Assembly (NCBI RefSeq): GCF_963678635.1
Contig: NC_087069.1
Span: 8,070,633-8,134,632 of the forward strand
Source of the DNA: Symsagittifera roscoffensis
Taxonomy: Eukaryota; Xenacoelomorpha; Acoela; Convolutidae
Length of the DNA stretch: 64,000 nt
Reading direction: 5' to 3'
Made by a program: the position numbers and the translations under genes. The notes under the pieces are model-generated. The model saw only the letters and a program-made list of their open reading frames with translations, searched no databases and was not told the origin of the DNA. Every line of letters begins with the position of its first letter. Position 1 is the first letter of the stretch. This document shows positions 8,401 to 22,187 of this stretch, piece by piece.

Positions 8401-11400
8401 TATTGTTTTTAGTTTTAGACAATAGTTCTTAAAGTTTTCACGCGTACTAATCTTAGGGCTGACCCTAAACGCTAGAGAAGCGTTCAAAATCAGACAAACA
8501 AAGCGGATACTCAAAAAGCGTAACAGTGTTAAAATTTTTTGATTACTTAAAAACAAAAACAAGGAATTTTTCAAGTATGTTGAGAGACTGCGTGAACGTA
8601 ACATGAAAAACAATGACTGTCAGTTTGATGCACAACAAACAAACGAATTGTCTTCAAGCATAGGAAAGAATGAAAACAAAAAAAGAGAAAATGTTTTGTT
8701 TTCAACCAATTTGCCCGATTTAACAAATTCCATACTCCTTTTCTTGTAGACACTTCAGAACTTCTTGAAATAATTGAATCATTAGATAGTTCAACCGCTG
8801 AAGGTGCTGACGGCGTCAACAATATTTTCTGAAACTTTCATATACCGTTCTATCGGGACATTTATCTGTTCTTTTAAACAAATGCTATAGCCAAGTTTGT
8901 TTCCCCGCTGTTTTCAGATTTGCTAAATTTGTTCCGTTTTATAAGTCTGGTGACAAGTCAAAGACATCTAATCATTGTTCAATATCTCATCTGTCTGCCC
9001 TCAGTAAAGTAGTAGAGAAATCAATATCCCTCAGAATAACATCTTTTATCGATGAGAACAAAATCTATGCAATTCCCAGTTTGGGTGTAGACAAAAATAT
9101 TCATCGGTCCAAGCAGTTCATTGACATTGAGTCTATCAAGAACAAAATTGACGAAGGTTATAAAATTCGCAGCGTTTTAAATTTTATTAAAAATCTGATA
9201 CAGTCAAACACAAAATAATGGTATATAAACTTAACTGTAAGGGCACCAGGGGTTTTGTTGGCGACCTAATTCATTCTTATTTCAGTAAACGTAATCTATT
9301 CGTTGCTATTGGGAAGAAAACTTCTCATATATCAAAAATGTTCCCATTGGGTCTTCTACTTTTCTCATCACACATTAATGATATGACAAGTTGTTGTTCG
9401 ACACCAACTGAAGCTGTGGATTTGCATGCTGATGATAACTGGGTAACTGTTTATTCACAACAGGACCCAAAATTTGTTACGAACGAATTACTTTCAAAAA
9501 ATTTTAATTGTCGAAAATCAATCGTCTGAGTCTAAATATTCCGAAAATCTATTTTGTGAAATTCAATGCAAATCGCTCAAAAAACAAATTCTAACTGATG
9601 GATACACGAAATTGTGGATAGGGTGAAATATTTAAGTTTACATATTAATAACCGAGTGATATTTTAATAACGTGTGTCAACCACGTACAGCAGAAATTTC
9701 GAAATTGGTACGGTTTTTTATAGTTTTCCAAACATTATTTAAACCATTCTTAGAGACTCAAATACTATAATTGCTACTGAGTTTAGAGTATGATGTAATT
9801 GTTTTTTGTTGCGTTTCTAAAACTATTCTAGAAAATATTTTCTTACTCCAAAAACGCGTGCTAAGATTATTTTAGAGTAAACTTTTTAGGTTTCCCACTG
9901 ACAGCTGTTCCCGCAAACGAAAATGTAAACTATTTTTGAACTATATGCTCGTAAGTTGTTACTCCTAACTCTAACTCGGTTTGTATCTTAACTCGAAATC
10001 GTAAGCTGTGTATGCATCATTCTCTTTACTCTAGAACTGAAACAGGAAAAAAAAACAAAATGCATCAAGAGTTCTTAAAATTTTACCCAAATTTCGCAGA
10101 CTGGAAATTTTTCTGTTAGCTAACTCATCCCAATATCTCAAATAACGGATATTCAAAATAATTTCAGACATTTATATACAACGTGCAAATGACGTGTGCG
10201 ATTTTTTTTCTAAAAACATTCTGATTTGATGATATACTTGTATTATTAATACATTTACGTTTGTTACCCCTGCGGCTAAGCTGATTAATTCTAGTAGTTT
10301 CGGAGGAAACAATGATGTAACCTTTAACAGTGATGTTATACTGAACTTCATTTGTGCAAGTAGTATACCAGTAAAAAAGAATATGTTGCGCATGAAGTAT
10401 CTAATAATATAACTTATTTGTAAACTCAAGCCTTTTTTTACTTCTTGGTTCTTTGATTTATTCAATTAACTTCTTTTATTATGTATGTTGAATCTGCCAT
10501 GAGTATCTCATCGAATATTTGTCCGCGATGTTCCAAAAGTTGACTATTCCTTAAAAAAAATGCAAAATAGTTCTCTCAGCAAATTTTGTGTTGTGTACCG
10601 CAAGCGCATGAGTAAATCATGGGGTAGTTTTCTTCCCCATGATTTTTCCACCTTTGCACCGAAAATTTTATAGGTTTCACTGTCATGTCTGAATTCTCAA
10701 AAAAATGGCATTGCTGAAGTAACACCTCGCGAGCCGCATCTGAAATACTTGTGGTTGTTAGTAGGTAATTTCGCTTCACAACTCATCTGGCTATCTCAAT
10801 TTGGATCCTTGAACGTCCAGAGTTTTCAAAAATGAAAATGGGTGTCCACTGCTTTCACTAACAAAAAGAGAAAACGCAATTGCTCTCTTGTTAACGCAGT
10901 CCAATCACTAGTCAATGGTATCTTTGTAAAAAAAATTTTTAAGTTATTAATTATTATGAGGCCAAACTGTGCACTGGATAGGCTCAAAAATTTGTGTCTA
11001 TATGATTCTGGATTCCAGAGAAAAGTCTTTAACCAAGTTAAAAAATTGTATGAAACGATCAAAGAGAATGAAAGAACAAAAGAAGAACAAAAGGAGCGTC
11101 CTTGTTGCAGGATTCGCTCACAAATCACAAAAAGCAGTTCGGCCTCGTAATGATTGACTTCCCGGCACCAAGTTCTCGCTCGCGTGATCTAACGTTCGTA
11201 GATCGTTCGGTTCCGAAATTAGTAATTTGATAACTACTTGCTCATTTCTAAATTGTCAAAATGATTTGACAGCTTCTCGAAACTTTTTTTCTAAGATTTC
11301 AAACCCTGTAGTTTTCTTATAAAAATAATTTCTTCAGTGAACTCGTGTTGGATCATGGCTGATTCTAGAAGCAATCAAAATCCCTCCTCATGTCAATTTC

Positions 11401-11699
11401 TTTCAAACTTCTTGCTTCCAATTGATTTTTTTTTATCAGAAAATCTCTGGTGGCCTGCTCGTTGTCCTTTTTTGATCAGGTTTTCTGAAGACAGCTCGAT
11501 TAATTTTTTAAGGTTTGCAGTTTTGTAGAGATTTTTAACCAAATAATTTCACAAGAAACACAATTTATCCGTATTCGATTTTTACACTAGTGATAACGAG
11601 TGTCTTGTACTCAGGAACTAGACTCTTTTCCCGTTAAAAACTTTTCTTACAATTTTTCAACTAGCATCATTTTAGAATGTTACAGCTTCCAAGCTCCTT

Positions 11700-11870
11700 T
11701 ATACTTGGCCTAGAGGTAGCGTCGTAGCCTCTGCACTCTGAGGTCAGGTTTAAGGTCACGAGCGACATGAAACTGTTAAAAGCTTTTATAAAATTACTTT
11801 TTTCGGCTCAACTGATGTCTGCTCAAAAGTTGTCGGCTTTATTTCCGCTTTGTAAGTTATATCACTTGGC
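11700..11870 (+). mobile_element. tRNA-headed SINE-like element
   Basis: An A-box-like block (GGCCTAGAGGTAGCG) and a weak B-box-like block (GGTTTAAGGTC) are followed by a body with CGGCTCAACTGATGTCTGC and TGTCGGCTTTATTTCCGCTT. The body matches 15085-15140 (GGATCAACTGGTGTCTCC, TCTACTTTATTTCCTCTT) and more weakly 3341-3360. A decayed member of the first SINE-like family. Confidence 0.6.
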
Positions 11871-12372
11871 TAATTTAAAACTCTAATGTCTGGACTGGTA
11901 TGTTTGCCTAGAATTCCTATTCTATAATGTATGGTTCAGTTATCATGAAAATGTATGGTTTTGTGTTTTATTTTCAAGTTTTTTTGAGGATTTTTTTTTT
12001 CATTTTATGCAACAATTTTATCTTTTCGCAAAAATAATTCCACCAATATTCAGAAAGAGGATATCAATAGAAAGATCACCGCTTAGTCCCCTGCGTGCTT
12101 GCATAATCCTTCAGCCTCTTTATGTTTTACACCACTGTCCAGAGCCTTAAAAAAATTCTGATGGGAAATATTTATCCCATTTTTTTTTAAACTTAAAAGA
12201 AGTCAAAGTTGTGAAATTTTGCCCACTTAGTGGAAATGTCTTGAATCTACTCGAAAATTACCGTTCCAATTCTCACGTTAAAGGTTTAATCGAGAAACTC
12301 GATTTTGATAACTAGCTCTAAATTAGCGGTCACGACGTGTTTTTGGCAAAACATTTATGGTTCTTAGAAAAC

Positions 12373-12483
12373 CAATTTTTGAACTTCGATCGTTTTTTAG
12401 AAAATTTTAATTTAAAGTTTGATGAGATACTTTTTTATGAAAATTTTAAAAATTTCTAAAAAACGATCGAAGTTCAAAAATTG
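12373..12483. repeat. Perfect 31-base inverted repeat
   Basis: Bases 12373-12403 and 12453-12483 are exact reverse complements (core GAACTTCGATCGTTTTTTAG), separated by 49 AT-rich bases. The exactness suggests a recent origin or selection for pairing. No coding sequence lies inside. Confidence 0.85.
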
Positions 12484-13564
12484 AAAATTCAATCCGCTCA
12501 CTTTGTAAATAAAATGGTTGAACTAGTTTCTTCATTCAAACAAAAGAAAAAACCTTTGCTTTCAAAAAAATTAAAATACGGTAATAGAGTTTACAGTTGT
12601 TTGTCATCTTTTTTTGGGACCTTGTATTGCCAAGTAATTAAAGGCACTCCTTTAAACCGCAATTGGTACGAAGCTCTGCTGATAATTTTAATACTGATTA
12701 TCCTTCATTTCTGAAAATTTTTGGTCCAAATGGCTCTGATTAATCAATCACAAAAGAAAGGTTCCATTCAAAATTTGAAAGCTATTCCTTCCGATAGCTG
12801 GGTTCTAATCAGTAAAAACTAATCGGACAACACATTTAGTCAAAACTTGAGGCTTATTTATTCATTTCCCATATATGAAATATACTGAGACTGGAAGCAA
12901 ATTTAGATGAAAGTGCCAATAGGGTCTCAAAACCCAAAGAAAAAAGTCACCGTAGTTTGAGTTGAATGTTTTAGAATGCAAGTGCAGGTCCCGCAATTGC
13001 AGTTTTTTGGAAATTTGAATACGCAATATTTCGCGTTTTCAAATAAATTAGATCAGTTTCAAAGGTAAAAGCTAAGGCGAAGAACAGGAGCCAAAATTCC
13101 TGGTTAAGGTTCATTTAACAAAGAATCTTGATTCAAGTCGAGTATGGATATTTTGAATTAGACAGCCTTAGTTGCGAATCTACTACTGTTTTGGACAAAA
13201 CAATACAAAATCTTTTTAAAATGTTATGCAGAAGACTAATATTCCACCTTACGAAATTTACATAACAAAACGCTGCATGAAAAACAATTTTTATTTCATA
13301 AACAATCAAGAAATGGTCATTTGGAAATTAAAAATTTTATTTTTCAACTATCTTTTTATTTGTTTAGGACAAAAAATTTTTGCCACTAAGGCTGCCCGGG
13401 TTGACAAAAAATGCTTATCATACAATTTTTATATATGAAAAATGCTTGTCATACTCTTTCATACAATTTCATAGAGTAAAAGTAAGTGTATGAAAATAGC
13501 AAAAAAGCATTTTTCCATGCTATGAAATTTTATGAGAAGCATGTTTTACATAATTGAAAATACT

Positions 13565-13903
13565 GGTCAGGCTGGATTTTCTCGATGGCAACAAAACAAA
13601 TATATTATTTTCGTATCTTCAGAAAGTCTTATTAGTAACACCAAAGAAAGCAAGGAGGAATCAGAACTCAATATGTTAAATTTTTTATAACCTTATCATT
13701 GTGTAAAATCACCATTGAGCTTCTGTGAAACGAGAGTTGGAAAAAAATTTCAATGGTATTTTTACACAATGTTAAGGTTATCAGAAAATTAACATATTGA
13801 GTTCATTTTCCTACTTGCTTTGACAGGTGTTACTTAAAAACTTTTCTGAAGATACGAAAAATAAAATTTTTGTTTTATTGACATCGAGAAACTCCAGCCT
13901 GAT
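13565..13903. mobile_element. Foldback element
   Basis: The left arm (about 13565-13716) and right arm (about 13753-13903) are imperfect reverse complements. Landmarks pair in order: GGTCAGGCTGG with CCAGCCTGATC, TTTCGTATCTTCAG with CTGAAGATACGAAA, GAACTCAATATGTTAA with TTAACATATTGAGTTC, and ACCATTGA with TCAATGGT. The spacer is about 36 bases. More mismatches than in the 4.7 kb element indicate greater age. No open frame spans it. It sits near the left edge of the segmental duplication. Confidence 0.75.
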
Positions 13904-14999
13904 CAGGCTTAAATGAGAGCTTGGTATTTTTTGTGATTTGTATGACTCGCTGTGATTTTTTTTGCATTCAATTTCAAAAAAGGTGTTTCTTGCCATTGTC
14001 AATTATAGAACGAAGTATTTGCGATTGAATCTCTTAACCTTGTTTTGTGTTTGTGATTTTAAAAAGTTGCGTCCTATTGCTTGGTCCTACAAATGGAACT
14101 AATACTAAGTGTTTTGTTTCGAGGTTGAAGAGGTGAATAACTGGCCGCGATTGCAGATAATGAAATCGAACCGTTTTGATGTTTTTTTTTGTAACGCTAG
14201 TCAATCGTTTTAGAAGACTAAAAAAATTCATGCCATTGTCAATGATAGACCAAAGTTTTTACTTACTAAATTTTTAGCATGAGAATACTGCAGAAAAATT
14301 GGACTTTGTTGTTTTACTTTAGGCCGGATAAATACATCAGGGACTTCAAGCCAAAGTTTTTCTCAAAAAGTCATTAAAAAATGCTTAATTTAAAGATGCT
14401 CCTGAAAATTTTTAAAATTTTATGATATATCGTTACCAGTAATTGGTTTTTTCTCAATAACTTTGAGCCTCTAAATGAGGTTTAATAATGTTGAAAATTC
14501 AAAATTTTTGGAGGGGCTTATCGTATGTACATTTTTTGCATTTCACAATCCGGCTGATTTAAACAAGGGATGCCATATGCAACTCCAAAGCGGTGCATTG
14601 TAATCATTAACGCTTAGTATTAAATATACTTGGCTAAATTTCTGAAAATTAACAATCTGCAGATGAAAAGTTAGCTTTTTGATGTGCTTGTAACTTAAAA
14701 CTTCGGCCTGAAGTCCTTTCGGCTTGAAGTCCCATCGGCCTGTTGTCCTAGACCCGTTGTTTTTGGGTTTCAATTCCTTTTTAATAAAAACTAGAATTAT
14801 GAAAAAAATCATTGTGATTGGTTTTTAAATTAATATGTTTTCTTATGTTTTATTGTTTTGTTCATTGTTATTACGCTTGCGATAAACAAGCAATATCAAA
14901 CTGGAATATAGACTTTTTTCTAGATAACAGCAAGTCTAACAAATTGAGTTCAATCATTTCTGCAGGAACCAAAAATGTTCAATTTCTCGAAATTTCATA

Positions 15000-17900
15000 T
15001 CTAACTACTGGCTGAGTACTAGTTCCCACAGGGTGGTTTCAGGGGGATTTGAAAGTTTTTAAAGTTTTTTACATAGTAGGTTTTTTTGGATCAACTGGTG
15101 TCTCCTCAAAGATTGTCTACTTTATTTCCTCTTCGTAAAATCGACCAAAACTACTCTTGTAAACCTGAGATTTGGGGTTCAATCCAAAGAGTGGGTTGTA
15201 GGAAGCGCCTTTGCATCAATTTTTTGACCGTTTTTTAGAACATTTGACTTTTCTTGAGAACTACCCGGCCGAACTACCTTAGTTTCTGGGTTCAATCAAA
15301 CCAGCGGATTGAATAAATCTTTTTTCATTGTGGCTAAGCCCAGTTTTTTTTCATTGTGGCTAAGCCCAGTGGCTAAGCCCAGTTTTCTTAAAACAAAAAG
15401 TTAAGGTTCTCGGAAATGTCAGCTCTCTAATTTGTTGATCATTTTTTGGTCTTTTTCTCGATAACTATCCTCCCAAAACTGATATCATAGGTTAATTCGA
15501 CCCAACAGGTGAATGAAACCTTAACTTTATAATTTGCTATGCCCAGTTTCCGCTAGAAAAAAGTTATGGCCTTTAAACGAGTGAAAGTTTTGAAATTCGG
15601 ACCGTTTTTGGAAGTTTTTCTAGACTCCGGTCACGACCTGCGTTAAGCAGAAAAAAGTTACCTGATTTTTGAATTTTGACTATTTAATAGAAACGTTTTG
15701 AATTTTCGTAAAAGTTACCTCATCAAATTTGTTGTGAAAATTTCAATCAATAAAAGTGTTGCGTGAATTTTTCCTGCAGAAGCGGCTACTCCATAATTTT
15801 GTGAAACAAAAAGGCTAGGTCTTTGGGAAAATTCCAAAATCTCAAAAAAACTTCACTCTTCTCACATTAGTTGAGAAACAACTAAAGTTTTGGGCAAAGT
15901 CTCATTTTGAATTGACGCATTTTGTCCCGCATCAGTATATCAATTTCAGAAAACATTAAATAATTACCCCCAGCTTTAGTTGAGCCCTAGGTGTCCTTCA
16001 TCGAGCGATACGAAAATTTTGGTTAACCTAGTTTTCTTCAACATTTTTTACACATGCTTTTCAACTCATTTTCATGCTTTTTATGCTTGTGTTGTATCGA
16101 AAATGGTTAGGAAGTCCGCTTGGCCTCTGCATCAATTATTATGTTTTTTTTTGAGAAGCTTTCCGATTTTTTTTTCCTTTTTCTCAAAAAACTAGTTTCC
16201 TCGAAAACTACAGACTAGTTTCAAAGAAATGGAAATTCGGGTACCAAAATAGTACCAATGGAAAAAATTGTACCTTTACAAAATCTGTCCACTCCTCTGT
16301 ATGCCTGCATGATCCTATTGTCACTTTTCTACCCCGCACTTTTTACAGCTTTCAAAAAAGTCTGTGTGGGAATATTTGACAAAAATTTTCAAATGTTTTT
16401 CTCGAAAGCTACCTTCCTAGAACTTTTGGGTTCAATAGAGACAGCGGACTATGGGAAGCGCCCCTGCATAAGCTGCTACTCTCAAATTTTTAACCAAAAA
16501 AATTTTGCAAATTTTTCACAGTCTTTGGATACTTGATTTTCTCGAAAACTACCCTCCCAAATCTGATTTTTTGGGTTCAAATGAATGAACAGGTTGTATG
16601 AAGCTCTCGTGCGTTAACGGATACTGCCAAATACGGTCAAACGGATACGGTCAACTTTTCGAGGGCTGGCTTGGCCCTAGGAAAAATCAAAGGTTGAGTT
16701 TTTGACAATTTTTTGTAAATTTTCAAATTGTCTCGAAAACGACAATCTTAAGTTTGAGATTTTGGGTTCAATAAAAAAATGGGTTGAAAGAAGCTCCTCT
16801 ATATAAACATTGCCGTCCAAATTTTCTAACAAAAGTTGTTGCGGCCCTCAGAAAACTCGATTTTTTGATTTCTTGTCCGTTTTTTGAAGTTTTCTCGAAA
16901 ACTACTCAGCCGAATCTGATATTAAGGATTCAGCCGCGGCAACAGGTTGTGGGAAGCCTCGCGGTTTAAGCGGCGGCACTTTTGACTTCATTCGAGAAAT
17001 GTTATGAGTTTGAAAAAAAATCCAATTTCTAAGTTTCACTTTTATTTTATTAGAGAAACAACCGAGGTTTCGGGTGAAGGCCAATTTTTGAGTTTTTTGA
17101 GATTAATTACTTCAAAAGACCGATTGTAAAATCAGCAGTTACATGGATCTTCAAACAATATGAGATCGAAAACGCATGAAAAAAATTCGGATGAACTCAT
17201 TAATAATTAAATCACTCGGCTCCTTCCTCATGAGATTAGCGCCCGAATAAGATAATTAGAAAAATTTAAATATTCGTTTTCTCTCTGATCACGGAAAGCA
17301 CACTAATTCTTTTCTTTCATATGTTTCTGTTTTTCCTAGTTTTCACTTATGGTAGGGTGTTTTTTTTCGAAAGAAAATGCGAAAATTTTAACGAAATTTT
17401 AAATTAGTTCTGCCCAGTTTGACTTCTGTTTTTGGTGTAACTCCTACAGTCCTTCTTAAATGAAACGCAAATAAAACACTTCGATAAAAAAAAACTTTTT
17501 TTTGAGAATGGTTCATAAATGAAGTGTTCTTAAGTACATATCAAAGAATGTAATTCTAACAATTATTGGCTATAATTTAGAAAATGAATTTCAAGTTACT
17601 TAATTTTGCCCGTTTTATGTTTCATTTTAAGTCAAAGACTGTTAACAAAGATAAAACGAAAATCTCAAACTTCGTGATATGAACTTTGAGCAAATCTTTT
17701 GACTTTACATCTAATTGTTTTTTCTCTCGTGTCGAAAAAAATGAAACAAAAGTATCTGGCTCACAATATTTGCATTAATTGCATTAAATTTTTGACTTTT
17801 CTCGCTGCCATATCTGAGATAGCAAAAAGAAATGAAAGAACTTTTCTTAGAAATTAAGTGATGTCATTAAAAAATGTCATTTTTTTTAACTTTTGACTGT

Positions 17901-18450
17901 TTTTTGGAAATTTTTGACTTCTGAAAAACGATCTGCCAATTTCGAGATAAAGGGCTTAACCCAAAAAAAAAACAGTTTTGAATAAATCATGGTCCTAGAA
18001 ATTATCAATTATCGACTAAATGTGCCCGTTTTTTTGGAAAAAAATTATATCTGATAAACTAACTTGCTGATTTTGAGATTAAGGATTTTTTCAAGCACAC
18101 AGGGTGCTTAGATCTTTTTACTTGCGTAAACTGTTTCACCCAATTTTTTTTGTAGAAAAACCGGTATGAACTTCGGAAAAATCAGTTTTTTGAAAATTTT
18201 ACCGTGTTAAGAAGTTTCTTCGCCAGCTTAATCTGCTTCAATCGAAAAACAGGTTGTGGCAATATTCCTACCTATGGGAATATTTCCATGCTCTGGTAGA
18301 GAAAAACTCATGGATTTAGTGAAAGTCAAGTTTTTGAATTTTTGGTGGTCTTGTAAACCTTTTTGACTTTTTTCCAAAAATTTTTTGCTGAATGTGAGAT
18401 TTAAAAATAGTTATCTCCTGTAAATCAGCGGCTAATTTCCTACTTAAGAA
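15000..18450. repeat. Highly diverged tandem repeats, unit roughly 140-200 bases
   Basis: Recurring blocks have the order: TTTTTGA-rich tract, CTCGAAAACTACC, (T)CTGA-ATT, GGGTTCAAT, a short variable part, CAGGTTGTGGGAAGC-like words, then GCATAAGC-GCTACT. Examples start near 15170, 15285, 16428, 16567, 16760, 16920 and 18225. Spacing is irregular and divergence high, so this is an ancient array. A short version is present in duplication copy 2 at about 32300-33330. Around 15020-15145 it is interrupted by a headless SINE-like body. Confidence 0.6.
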
Positions 18451-19169
18451 GAGAAATCACTATAGTTTTTCAAGAAATTTAATTCTTTGAAAATTTTAAA
18501 AGTTAAGCAATTCTGTAAGTTTTGCTGATTTTCATAAATTGGTGGAGTCGACTACTGATTTCTTGTTAAACTCAAAATCATTTGTAAAAAGAAGACAAAC
18601 AACGCTGTCCGATTAAAAAGTCGAAACGGTTCAAAAAACTGCAGAAAAGGTTTTTTTTTAGTTTTTAACTGTCCGGATAGGCCAATGCTTGTGCCAAAAT
18701 GAATCGTACTTTTAATTTCCAAAAAAATGCTTGGTATTGCTCAAGTTTGATTTACTGCAGTTTTGGGTGCCAAGTTTGATACTTATTGGAATGTTTGTTT
18801 TGTAAGAGCATTCTGGTTTTGTTGGAAAATTAGACCAATCTATCTATGTGTTATTATACATTTAAGTGTATGCTTCTATATCTCGCCATGTTTAAGCTTT
18901 TCAGCATGATTTTTGCATTTTTAACGAAAGCATTTTCGTACGTTTGAGCCATATGGTATATTGCAATGCTCAAGAAGTTTTTTCAATTTTCCAGGTTGAG
19001 TTCGTGATTTTTGTCAAATTTTAAATTGGTAACCCAAAAGTGGGATGATATCAGGGTTATCTTATAGGTTGCAAATTGGGCCTCCAAGTATGATAACCCA
19101 AATCTTTCAAAATTACGAATATTTTTTTATCTTTAGATTTAAAAAACTCCACAAAATTGAAAAATTTAA

Positions 19170-19640
19170 TCTGCAGTTGGATGCTTTCAGCGTACTCTCA
19201 GGGGCTGGAAATTTTGTATCTAAGTACGACTGCTCAAATCTTTTGTGTTCCGAGATATGACGTTTATATGATTTTTTCAGAAGTTTTCAGAAACTTCAGA
19301 TTAAAAAATTTCCTTAAATTTGAAATTGACAACCCTGTAAATGGGTGCTTAAGAGGTGTGCCCAGAGGTTGCAAATATTGGCGCTAATTTTTTCTGCTCA
19401 AATGCTTTTGGTTTCCGAGTTATGACGTTTTTTCAATTTTTTTTTTCAAAAAAAGTCTAAATAAGTACGAATTACCCACCAATATGTCAAAGTGCGCGTA
19501 AAGTGCTCTCAGATGTTTTTCTGGACTCCAATTATGACTGCTCATCTCATTCTTTTGCTTTCTTAGATATGACGCTTTTATTTTCTCGAAAATTTTCGAA
19601 AAGTGTTAACTTCCAAACATGTCATTTTCGATTTTCGAAA
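19170..19640 (+). repeat. Three-unit diverged tandem repeat
   Basis: The motif order ACTGCTCAAATCTTTTG, TTCCGAGATATGACG, then a TTTT-rich tract recurs at about 19230, 19402 and 19552, a spacing of about 150-172 bases. I found no counterpart in duplication copy 2. Confidence 0.6.
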
Positions 19641-21224
19641 ATTTCGACCCTTTGCTGGTGGTGATCTCAGGTTACTCTATGCGGATGTATATATAGGCTT
19701 TCAACCTTATTTTATCGCTCAAGTTTTTTATTTGATTTTGCAATTGAATTAGGAAAAAAGAGTGTGATATTAAAACTAATTACGCTGCATTATGAATCCC
19801 ATTGATCAATTTGATTATTTTGCAATTGAAATCGTTTTGATTTTTTTTAATTGAAAGTGCAGTCTTACAACGATCTGAAACCAGTAGTTTTGGAGATTTA
19901 GCTTTTTTAATTCGAAAAAAATTTCCAGTCAAAATTATTTTTACCGTTCACTTTTTGAAATCAAAAACGTTGCTGGATTCCCTGTTCACTAAGCTGTTTG
20001 ACCCACCGGAAGTGCTTAAACAATATTTCTATCGAGTTGTTCATAATGGAACGAAAAGAAGATCTTTATTGAGAAGTTTCTTATTTCTTCTGCTCGCACA
20101 GTCGGTATTGCTATTATACCAGATATGGGGTAAGATTATGATAGGGAATATGATTTCTCGTGAGTTAAAATAGTTATAGGTTTTGCCATGTATTAAGATA
20201 CAAAGTTACATCTCAAAACATTGTATCTCAGCCCCAGAATATACTGCTTTTTTCTCTCGTGTTTGCTTGTATTCGGAGATGCAGCTTACTGTTTTATTTT
20301 TAGAATTGACGCTTTTCAACCTGTACCAACAGGCCAGTGATTGATTAGTTTTTAACGGTTTTTAACATGCTGCCTGCATTGACCAAATAACAAAGACCTC
20401 TGAAAAGTGATTTTGAATCTTATAGTCCGTATTGATATGTTAACATTTTTGTATTCAAGAGCTTTCTATTTCTGAGTTTGTTTTTACTACTGGCTTGCAT
20501 GATTTAGCTCTCTGATGCTTAAATGTGGTTTTATTATGTTTTCAAACTTGCCGAAAAATTGAAGTGATTACGTTGGTTGTTATATTTCGATTTTAATTAA
20601 ACATTGAGAATGGTTCATGAATTAAGTATTATAAAGAAATATTGGCTTTAAGAATGTATTTAAATTACTTAGTAATGGCCCTTTTATATATTAACCAAAG
20701 TCGAAGCTTGTTCTGACGCACAAAAACACAAGCTTTAAGATTTGGATTTTGAACAATATATCTGCTGACTTTACGTTCAAGTGTGTATTCTCTAGTTGCC
20801 AAAAAATGAAACATAAGTACGTAGTATTCGCAATATTTTTGGCTTATAAATTTGCAATAATTGTTTTTTCATAGCACACACTTTGAATAACTATGGCCAC
20901 TGGTGGTGATCAATTTGAATGTCCCATATGTCTCGAAACATTGGTGAATCCTCGCATTCTGTCTTCATGCGGACACTCATTTCGCTCTTCTCCGAATTTT
21001 TGTCTTAAGGGACTTCTACTATCGGATTTAAGGTAGTGTTCAGTATGCCGTACCCCCATTGAGGCACGAATTCGCGATGAGAAGCTATGTGTCGAGAATT
21101 ATGGGCTGAAGTCTGCAATAGCGGTAAAGATGTTGTATTTTGAAGATTTCAATTTGCTGGAAAACTAGTTTTAATTTCAAGTGACATCAAAAAATTCTAT
21201 TTACTATATTGCCATACTTTTTTT

Positions 21225-21790
21225 GCCACCTCGATGCACACCAAAAGGCGAAATTGCTTATCGAGTGGAGCCTCATTGGCTCTTTTTCTTTCCCTCCACC
21301 TCACAGCATCAGTTTTATGGTCTAACGAGTGGTTTTACAAGGTTAACTATGAAGGCCAAATATGTTTGCCATAGCCTAATTAGTCTGTATGTCAATTTTC
21401 ATGAAAATCGAACAGTGTAAACAGTTATTTTAGTTATAAAAATATGCACGTGGGGGAAAAGGAAAAAGAGCCGCCTCATTGATTAAAGATGAACTTACTC
21501 GTATGTATCTATTTTGTTTTTGATTTGATTGAAAGTTTGCCATACTCTCGGAGAGTGAATTATTATAGGATGACTAGGCTTTTTGTCCTCTCCCCCCACC
21601 TCACACGAACATGATTTTTATAGTGTAACGGGTGGCTGTGCAAAGTTAATCATGAATATCAATTATATTTATCATAACCTAATTAGTCCATGTGTCAGTT
21701 TTCATAACAATCGAACAATGTGAACAAATTTTTCTTGTAAAATTTTGCAGTTGGGGGTGTAGAGGAAGAAGAACCAAAAACTTCGATTAC
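21225..21790 (+). repeat. Local tandem duplication in copy 1 intron
   Basis: About 21260-21470 and 21570-21780 are diverged copies about 310 bases apart. Shared blocks in order are CCCTCCACCTCACA / CCCCCCACCTCACA, GTCTAACGAGTGG / GTGTAACGGGTGG, GCCTAATTAGTC / ACCTAATTAGTC, and AATCGAACA-TGTAAACA / AATCGAACAATGTGAACA. The duplicate is not seen in duplication copy 2, so it arose after the segmental duplication or was lost there. Confidence 0.7.
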
Positions 21791-22187
21791 TTGAGTGTTT
21801 TAATCCTCGTCATTCAATCTGTGAGCTGATCCAAGTTTGTAGTTTGTGAAAAAATGAATTTTCTTCACTGTGATTTTTGAATTGGCGAATCAGCTAGTTC
21901 GATTTTGTAATTTTAAAATATAAAGAAGGAAGATTTCACATTGGGTTTACTTTGATGATTTGACTGATAATGGTTGCTTGTATCTCATTACACTTTTGAT
22001 TAGCGTAATGTACTAGTGCGATTTCTTTTCTTTCTAATCTAACTAGCCCATTAAACCATTAAAGTGTTACTTTAAAGTGGAAAGTGTTACTTATTTGGTA
22101 AACTTTTGCTTTAATCACAATCTAGCGTAGGAAATTTCTCAGCATCAATTCACTGCTTTATTTGTGGCTTGTGCTTGTGATGAATTA

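Larger units (their letters stand above)
7240..10200 (+). mobile_element. Decayed non-LTR retrotransposon (LINE) remnant
   Basis: A frame-broken endonuclease and reverse transcriptase can be followed in order. An endonuclease start, EILSLNIGSLSK, lies near 7610, followed by VIVLKEFW and DSYQSFFASLK (7690-7780). The endonuclease C-terminal motif SCIDHVISNR is near 7930. An ENPWF linker sits near 8335. The RT fingers (FAKFVPFYKSGDKSK, LSALSKVVEK) run about 8920-9030, and the RT palm, MFPLGLLLFSSHIND and HADD, lies at 9340-9440. A degraded C-terminus follows (VKYLSLHINNR near 9625; RAKIILE near 9860). Stops and frameshifts occur throughout, so it is inactive and old. It is more decayed than the LINE at 26-29.8 kb. 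The SCIDH-type ending suggests a Jockey/CR1-like element, but the clade is not certain. The element may be interrupted between 7980 and 8330. Confidence 0.8.
10200..13564. other. Intergenic region without recognised genes
   Basis: Several open frames are present (for example 10826-11150 on both strands, 12481-12714 plus) but none has a recognisable domain or splice structure. The region holds a SINE-like copy (11700-11870) and a short perfect inverted repeat (12373-12483). Near 13380-13530 there are small reiterations of TATGAAAAATGCTT-like words. Confidence 0.5.

Noticed and set aside
10826-11157. Overlapping open frames on both strands as genes
   Set aside because: No recognisable domain, no splice support; charged composition follows from the A-rich strand.
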